Positions 5,034 to 9,510 of a stretch of 9,510 nucleotides of DNA are shown here, piece after piece; the stretch's first letter is position 1, and every line of letters starts with the position of its first letter. Below the pieces are notes generated by a model. That model made no database searches. It saw nothing but the letters and a program-made list of their open reading frames with translations, and had not been told where the DNA came from. Both the position numbers and the translations under genes were made by a program. The stretch is from the NCBI GenBank assembly GCA_030598355.1, contig JAUVQD010000031.1, positions 1 to 9,510 on the forward strand, given 5' to 3'. The stretch is from Actinomycetes bacterium. GTDB lineage: Bacteria > Actinomycetota > Aquicultoria > CAJVYJ01 > JAUVQD01.

Positions 5034-7115
5034 TTAGTGCGAAACTTCTTCTTTTTGCTGCGAGGCTTCAATGAGCTTGCGGGCTTGGTCTGTTGGCATT
5101 TCATCATAGTGAGAGAATTTCAGCGAATAGCTGCCGCGGCCCCCGGTTAGCGACCGGAGCTCGGTGGCGTAACGCTGGATTTCTCCAAGTGGCACCTGGG
5201 CCTTAATTACTTGTCGGCGCCCCAGGGGCTCCATCCCCAAAATCTTGCCACGTCGACCGGACAGGTCTCCCATGACGTCGCCCATATTGGCCTCGGGCAC
5301 TGTAATTTCTAGATCAAAAACCGGCTCGAGAAGGTAGGGCTTTGCTTCTTTCACCCCTTGTTTAAAGGCCATAGAACCGGCGATTTTAAAAGCCATTTCC
5401 GATGAGTCGACTGGGTGAAATGAGCCGTCAAACAGAGTGACCCGGAAATCAACAGTTGGGTAATTTGTCAGGACGCCGCCGACAAGAGCCTCGCGGATTC
5501 CTTTCTCAACCGCCGGGATAAAGTTTCTGGGGACTGCCCCGCCGACTATCTTATCGACGAACTCAAACCCACCGCCGTGAGGCAGCGGTTCGATTTGGAT
5601 CCAAACATCGCCGTATTGACCCCGGCCGCCAGTTTGCTTTTTGTACTTGCCCTGAACCTTGGCTGTTCCTTTTATACTCTCTTTGTAGGCGATCTCAGGA
5701 ATTGAGGTTTCAGCTTCGACGTGGAATCGGCTTTTTAACTTATCGAGCACTATATCTATGTGAAGATCCCCGACACCCGAGAGAACCTGTTCGTGCGTGA
5801 CGACATTTCGTTCAAAACTAAGTGTCGGATCCTCCTCAGCCAATCTGTGAAGGGAAGTGCTCAGCTTCTCTTCTTCTTCCTTAGATTTTGGATTCACCGC
5901 TAAAGATATGTGCGGCTCTGGGAAGACTATAGGATCAAAAACGAGGGGATTCCCCTCATCGCAAAGAGTGTCGCTGCTGCTCACATCAGCTAGTTTGGGG
6001 GCCGCGCCGATATCGCCCGCTGGAATCTCTTTTGTTTCAATCTGTTCCTTTCCACGGACAAAAAAGAGGTGGCCGACTTTGTCTTTCTTATTCTTGTTCG
6101 CGTTATAGATAGGGGAGTCGCTCTTTAAAGTGCCCGAATAGACTCGAAAGTATGATAGTTTGCCAACGTAAGGATCGGCCACGGTTTTAAAAACAAATGC
6201 GGATAATGGTTGGTTTGCGGCTGGCTTGAGACTTACCTCTTCTTCTGTTTTGGGTCTGTGACCGACAACCTCACCTGCGTCGACGGGGGAGGGAGCATCG
6301 TAAATCAGTTTCGACATCAGCTCTTGCGCCCCGATCGTTTTTTGGGCTGAACCACAAAGCACAAGCGATAGCGACCCTGACATCAAAGCTTGCTTAGTCC
6401 CGTTGGCAACTTCTTCTTCTGTTAATTCTTGACCTTCAAGATATTTTTCCAGCAAAGCATCGTCACTTTCCGCCACAGCTTCCATTAACTGATCGCGGTA
6501 GGGGTTGGCTTGTTCATCGAGCTCGGCCGGGAAAGCTTCTTTTGACGCTTTCCCGTCTTTATAGATATATGCTTTGTTGGTCATTATGTCGGCAACCCCG
6601 GAAAAACTAGCCTCTGCGCCTATCGGCAACTGAATCGGGACAACCATTTTTCCGAAAGCATCCTGAAGGTCTGTGACGGTCTTAACAAAGTCGGCGTTTT
6701 CCTTATCGAGCCGGTTGACAAAGAAAAGGCGGGGAAGATTTCTCTCCTCCGCCAGCCGCCAGACTTCTTCTGTTTGAACCTGAACCCCGTGAACAGCATC
6801 AACCACAATCAAAACGGCGTTGACTGCTCGGAGCGCCTCGATAACTTCGCCAATAAAGTCGGCGTATCCAGGTGTATCAAGAACATTAATTTTGTGATCT
6901 TTGAATTCGCAGGGAATGATGCTCGTGCTAATTGAGACTTTTCGATGGATTTCATCCGGGTCGTGATCTGATGCTGTATTGCCGTCTTCAACTCGCCCCA
7001 GACGGTTGATCGCGCCGGTAGAATAGAGCAAAGCTTCGCACAAAGTGGTTTTGCCCGAGCCGCTATGGCCGGCAATAGCGATGTTTCTTATTTTTTCAGG
7101 CGAATAAACTTTCAT
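5034..7115 (-). CDS. fusA: Elongation factor G-like GTPase (EF-G2 type)
   Basis: This 693-residue protein has full EF-G length and domain order. The GTPase domain carries the P-loop GHSGSGKT (residues 16-23), the G2-like RKVSIST (about 58-64), G3 DTPGY (80-84) and G4 NRLD (134-137). Domain II follows from about residue 290, and the C-terminal domains IV-V are recognisable by GGRGQYGDVW and the final GGRGSYSLKFSHY. Canonical EF-G has DTPGH and NKxD; here Tyr replaces the catalytic His and Arg the Lys of G4. The Tyr is typical of the EF-G-like (EF-G2) branch, whose members can be poor GTPases, so the main translocase is probably encoded elsewhere. I chose ATG 7115 because GGGGGAAC precedes it at good spacing and MKVYSPEKIRN is a typical opening. 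An upstream in-frame TTG at 7154 would fall in the 5' hairpin of the transcript. rnpB follows on the same strand with its own promoter; the FHA-kinase unit diverges from it. Confidence 0.92.
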   Translation of the reverse strand: MKVYSPEKIRNIAIAGHSGSGKTTLCEALLYSTGAINRLGRVEDGNTASDHDPDEIHRKVSISTSIIPCEFKDHKINVLDTPGYADFIGEVIEALRAVNAVLIVVDAVHGVQVQTEEVWRLAEERNLPRLFFVNRLDKENADFVKTVTDLQDAFGKMVVPIQLPIGAEASFSGVADIMTNKAYIYKDGKASKEAFPAELDEQANPYRDQLMEAVAESDDALLEKYLEGQELTEEEVANGTKQALMSGSLSLVLCGSAQKTIGAQELMSKLIYDAPSPVDAGEVVGHRPKTEEEVSLKPAANQPLSAFVFKTVADPYVGKLSYFRVYSGTLKSDSPIYNANKNKKDKVGHLFFVRGKEQIETKEIPAGDIGAAPKLADVSSSDTLCDEGNPLVFDPIVFPEPHISLAVNPKSKEEEEKLSTSLHRLAEEDPTLSFERNVVTHEQVLSGVGDLHIDIVLDKLKSRFHVEAETSIPEIAYKESIKGTAKVQGKYKKQTGGRGQYGDVWIQIEPLPHGGGFEFVDKIVGGAVPRNFIPAVEKGIREALVGGVLTNYPTVDFRVTLFDGSFHPVDSSEMAFKIAGSMAFKQGVKEAKPYLLEPVFDLEITVPEANMGDVMGDLSGRRGKILGMEPLGRRQVIKAQVPLGEIQRYATELRSLTGGRGSYSLKFSHYDEMPTDQARKLIEASQQKEEVSH

Positions 7116-7138
7116 CAAGTTCCCCCAAAAAACGTTTC

Positions 7139-7155
7139 GTTGCCGTGGAGGCAAC
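7139..7155 (-). promoter_or_regulatory. 5'-terminal hairpin of the EF-G-like mRNA
   Basis: GUUGCC and GGCAAC pair perfectly (6 bp) around the loop UCCAC, beginning one base after the predicted transcription start at A7156. Such 5'-end stem-loops can protect an mRNA from decay. The remaining leader (7138-7116) contains the ribosome site GGGGGAAC and stays unpaired in this model. Confidence 0.4.
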
Positions 7156-7162
7156 TGTTATT

Positions 7163-7191
7163 AGAATACCGGAATAAAGGGTTTCTGTCTA
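7163..7191 (-). promoter_or_regulatory. Promoter of the EF-G-like gene
   Basis: On the minus strand TAGACA (7191-7186, five of six matches to TTGACA) and TATTCT (7168-7163, four of six matches to TATAAT) are spaced by exactly 17 bp. Transcription would start near 7156, giving a leader of about 41 nt. The site lies about 20 bp from the divergent promoter of the FHA gene, so the two may influence each other. Confidence 0.6.
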
Positions 7192-7210
7192 ATCGGGCAA
7201 GCGATGACTT

Positions 7211-7239
7211 TTGCAACATATACTTACGTACGCTATATT
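7211..7239 (+). promoter_or_regulatory. Promoter giving a near-leaderless FHA-kinase mRNA
   Basis: TTGCAA (7211-7216) and TATATT (7234-7239) are separated by 17 bp. Nine nucleotides separate the -10 box from the ATG at 7249, so transcription would begin 2-3 nt before that codon. This makes the upstream ATG at 7204 impossible for this transcript and fixes the start of the FHA gene. Confidence 0.6.
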
Positions 7240-7248
7240 AGTACGACC

Positions 7249-7710
7249 ATGATGATTGATCGAATATGCCCGCACTGCGGCCAACCTATTTTAGAAGGAT
7301 CGCTCTTCTGCCTTGACTGCGGGCGTCGCATATTAAGAAAGGCTGAAACCGCGAGCGGTCAACGACTTGCCAAATTGCGGACCGCGGAAGTCATTGACGA
7401 ACTCGAGGCGCTCCCGTCTGGATCATATGTGTTTGTAGTAGAGGGCGTTGATCGGGGAAGTCGACTTGATCTGAAAGCTAACGGCACCTTTACAATTGGA
7501 CGGGATGGGGCGGATTTTCAGCTTCAAGACCCTTTTCTTTCTCGTCTCCATGCGGAAATAAAAGCTGACGGTAATCGCTGGTTAATAAATGACCTGCACA
7601 GCACCAATGGTTCGTTTCTAAATGATATTCCCGCTAAGGGGCAAGAGCTGCTTGACGGCGATCAAATTGAAATCGGCTACACCACCCTTATCTTCCATGT
7701 TAAACTCTGA
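7249..7710 (+). CDS. Zinc-ribbon and FHA domain protein
   Basis: This 153-residue protein has two parts. Residues 7-24 form a zinc ribbon with Cys 7, 10, 21 and 24 (CPHC and CLDC knuckles). After a helical linker, residues about 59-153 form an FHA domain with the phosphothreonine-binding features GR (84-85), SRLH (98-101), STNGS (118-122) and DGD (136-138). FHA domains read phosphothreonine on partner proteins. The gene directly precedes, and overlaps by 14 nt, a Ser/Thr kinase gene, so it probably acts as substrate, adaptor or reader of that kinase. Threonines in the linker (for example T34 and T45) might be phosphorylated, as in GarA-like proteins, although no ETTS-type site is seen. The start at ATG 7249 is fixed by the promoter 9 nt upstream; there is no Shine-Dalgarno, which fits a leaderless mRNA. 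Confidence 0.9.
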   Translation: MMIDRICPHCGQPILEGSLFCLDCGRRILRKAETASGQRLAKLRTAEVIDELEALPSGSYVFVVEGVDRGSRLDLKANGTFTIGRDGADFQLQDPFLSRLHAEIKADGNRWLINDLHSTNGSFLNDIPAKGQELLDGDQIEIGYTTLIFHVKL

Positions 7711-9307
7711 CGTCTTATCCGCCATAACCAACTACAATATTATCGAGGAGATCGGTCGGGGAGGCATGGCAACTGTCTACAAAGCTTGGCAGCCGTCACT
7801 TTCTCGCACCGTTGCTTTAAAAGTTCTTCCGCCATATTTTGCGCACGATGAAGAGCTGGTCATTAGGTTCCGGCGCGAGGCGCATGCCGTCGCAAAGTTA
7901 AGGCATTCACATATTGTGCAAGTCTTTGACTTTCATCAGGAAGAGCAGTTTTTCTATCTAGCGATGGAATATGTTGGCGGCGGGTCTCTTCAGGGCAGGC
8001 TTGAGAAAGACGGGAGACTGGCGCCCGCTGAGGCGACAAAGATAATTAGGCAAGTAGCTGAAGGTCTCCATCACGCTCACACCAAAGGCTTTATCCACCG
8101 CGACATCAAACCGAGCAATATTCTCATCTCCGAAGAGGGAGACGCGGTTATTACTGATTTTGGCATCGTTAAAGCTTTAAAAAGTACGAAGTTGACCAAG
8201 ACTTCTGATGGAGGTATAGGTACCTCAGAGTATATGTCGCCGGAGCAAGCAAAGGGAGAAAAAGTCGATCCGACGACTGATCTATATTCTCTAGGTGTTG
8301 TTTTGTATGAAGCGCTTATCGGGACAACTCCTTTTAACGGGGAGTCAGCACTTGGCGTCGCTAACCGTCATATCAACGACAAGCCGGCCAGGCCGTCGGA
8401 GTTGAATAATAAGATCACGCCGGAACAAGATGAAGTAATTCTGAAGTTGCTTTCAAAAAAACCAACAGATAGATATTCCTCAGCGCTTGAGCTGGTTGCC
8501 GTCCTCAACTCATTGGAGTTTGACGCCGCAGACAATATAGAGGCACCCGGCTCACCCCATAAATCAGGGCCAAAGGCTACCTTGATAAGACGGGTAACGA
8601 GAGTGGCGGCGCGTTTACCACGTCGGGGCTTATCCGACTCTTTTCCCGATCAGAAAAAAACTCCACCTAAGAGCCAAGAGGCAAAAGATGATTCACCGAC
8701 TAATAAAACCGGCGGGCTCAAAATAAGTTGGCCCTCCGCCATAGCCGCCCTTCTGATTATAGGACTAGCCGGCATCGCAGGCTTTCTGGGTGGTTATTTA
8801 GTCTTTCCAGCGCCGACGCCGGTCCTGACCGTTGATAAAGTTGAGCCAAAAGAAGATACCACGCCACAAATACGAAAGGCAGCGTTATCAAAAACACCAA
8901 CCTTAAATGCGGTTAAAGTTACGCCGGCGGAAGCACTCATAAATGTCGACGAGACACTGACCCTTGAGGCCCAAGGGCTTTTCTCGGACGGCTCAAAAAA
9001 AGATGTCGCAATCGCGTGGAGCCTTTCAGATTCCTCAATCGCTGGAATTGATGATAAAGGGCAACTTATTGCCACAAAGGCCGGCACCGTCACCGTTGAA
9101 GCCAAGGCCGGAGAGTTTTTTGGAACTGCCAGAATTGAGATCGTCGAAAAACCGGAAGCGTTAACCGACGAGTCTGCCACTCCCGTCGCGGAACCGGTGG
9201 TTGCTCCTGTCAAAAGATACAAACCTCGGCCTATTCAAAAACCCGTGCCCGAGCCCACCCCGGTACTTCCTGAGCCCGCGCCATCCATACCACTTGAGAT
9301 TAATTAG
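7697..9307 (+). CDS. Transmembrane Ser/Thr protein kinase with extracellular Big2 domain
   Basis: This 536-residue protein is a Hanks-type (PknB-like) kinase. Residues about 13-275 are the catalytic domain: glycine loop GRGGMATV (20-27), Lys42, helix-C Glu61, the HRDIKPSN loop (134-141), DFG (154-156), an activation loop rich in Thr and Ser (163-176), SPE (181-183) and Asp195, so every catalytic residue is present. A basic, proline-containing linker (about 285-340) leads to one membrane segment (345-370). The outer part has a bacterial Ig-like Big2 domain (about 404-483, with the AWSLSDSSIAGID and GTVTVEA motifs), then a Pro/Glu-rich tail. PASTA repeats, the usual muropeptide sensors, are absent. 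ATG 7697 is chosen because the domain begins right after it; it lies 14 nt inside the FHA gene, so translation is probably coupled. The activation motif reads GTSEYMSPEQ, against the common GTPEYMSPEQ. Confidence 0.93.
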   Translation: MLNSDVLSAITNYNIIEEIGRGGMATVYKAWQPSLSRTVALKVLPPYFAHDEELVIRFRREAHAVAKLRHSHIVQVFDFHQEEQFFYLAMEYVGGGSLQGRLEKDGRLAPAEATKIIRQVAEGLHHAHTKGFIHRDIKPSNILISEEGDAVITDFGIVKALKSTKLTKTSDGGIGTSEYMSPEQAKGEKVDPTTDLYSLGVVLYEALIGTTPFNGESALGVANRHINDKPARPSELNNKITPEQDEVILKLLSKKPTDRYSSALELVAVLNSLEFDAADNIEAPGSPHKSGPKATLIRRVTRVAARLPRRGLSDSFPDQKKTPPKSQEAKDDSPTNKTGGLKISWPSAIAALLIIGLAGIAGFLGGYLVFPAPTPVLTVDKVEPKEDTTPQIRKAALSKTPTLNAVKVTPAEALINVDETLTLEAQGLFSDGSKKDVAIAWSLSDSSIAGIDDKGQLIATKAGTVTVEAKAGEFFGTARIEIVEKPEALTDESATPVAEPVVAPVKRYKPRPIQKPVPEPTPVLPEPAPSIPLEIN

Positions 9308-9510
9308 GGACAGCGACCATTAATATCGGGACTAACAGTTGTGTCCAATAATTCAGGTCGGACAACTTTTCCCTCTAGTTTTCTTAGAGCAAATCTTTAC
9401 TATTTCGTAGTTTGCTTCAATAGGTTTTGAGTATTTGCACCATCCCCATTGCCTACCGGTTAAAATTAGTTTACTTTTGAACATGCGAAAAGTGTTATTT
9501 TGGCGCATTA
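9308..9510 (+). other. Downstream region without a recognised gene
   Basis: No coding region or RNA gene is recognised in these 203 bases. Besides the terminator candidate at 9338-9370, a second hairpin can form from AGCAAA (9388-9393) and TTTGCT (9411-9416). A TAAAAT box at 9461-9466 could be a -10 element for a gene beyond the window, but no -35 lies at proper spacing. Confidence 0.3.
9338..9370 (+). terminator. Probable terminator of the FHA-kinase unit
   Basis: GTTGTgTCC (9338-9346, with G9343 bulged) pairs with GGACAAC (9360-9366) around a 13-nt loop and is followed by TTTTCCCTC. The stem has seven pairs and a short T run, about 30 nt after the kinase stop codon. Confidence 0.5.

Noticed and set aside
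7116..7154. Longer EF-G-like protein starting at TTG 7154 with 13 extra residues
   Set aside because: The extra part lies in the predicted 5' hairpin, has no ribosome site, and family members begin at MKVYSPEKIRN.
7622..7696. Kinase start at ATG 7622, adding 25 residues
   Set aside because: The stretch lies wholly inside the FHA domain coding sequence in another frame and resembles no kinase N-terminus; ATG 7697 begins right before the kinase domain.
9388..9416. Second hairpin as a terminator
   Set aside because: The stem is AT-rich with a large loop, and the following bases (TCAATAGG) are not a T run.

Overview
The window looks like ordinary chromosome from a bacterium of moderate GC content. 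The best guess is a deep-branching Actinomycetota-type or related Gram-positive lineage. That rests on a YggT-DivIVA-DUF167 cluster of the kind found beside the division genes of Actinomycetota and Bacillota, a DUF1015 gene, an EF-G-like GTPase, an FHA/Ser-Thr-kinase pair, and several promoters whose -10 box sits only 8-9 nt before the start codon (leaderless mRNAs). The phylum is an inference. No CRISPR array, insertion sequence, rRNA or tRNA was seen.

Layout. Positions 98-1874 (+) form an envelope/division operon: a YggT membrane protein, a DivIVA/Wag31-type polar scaffold with a long acidic tail that contains a fresh 69-bp tandem duplication, and a DUF167 (YggU) protein. A DUF1015 gene (1858-3117, -) converges on this operon and overlaps it by 17 bp. 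Next come a cold-shock protein gene (3324-3545, +) with a strong Shine-Dalgarno and a terminator-like hairpin, then a decayed signalling locus (3638-4179, -). In that locus the N-terminal membrane part of a sensor abuts, out of frame, the C-terminal half of a DivK-like receiver domain. A small TPR protein follows (4267-4647, +).

Positions 4651-5015 contain no protein gene but hold an RNase P RNA (rnpB) on the minus strand. It is recognised by its conserved blocks and a perfect 12-bp P1 helix. This copy is unusual. The P4 bulge, a uridine in essentially all known RNase P RNAs, reads A; neighbouring P4 pairs have changed with compensation; and the P15-P17/L15 region is reduced to a simple hairpin without the GGU motif that binds tRNA 3'-CCA. 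These are the most interesting observations in the window.

Upstream of rnpB on the same strand is an EF-G-like GTPase (5034-7115, -) of the EF-G2 type, with Tyr in place of the catalytic His. Diverging from it is a two-gene signalling unit (7249-9307, +). The first gene encodes a zinc-ribbon/FHA protein. The second, overlapping by 14 nt, encodes a transmembrane Hanks-type Ser/Thr kinase whose outer part is a bacterial Ig-like (Big2) domain and a proline-rich tail rather than PASTA repeats. FHA domains bind phosphothreonine, so the first product is probably a substrate or reader of the second. The last 200 bases hold a probable terminator and no recognised gene.
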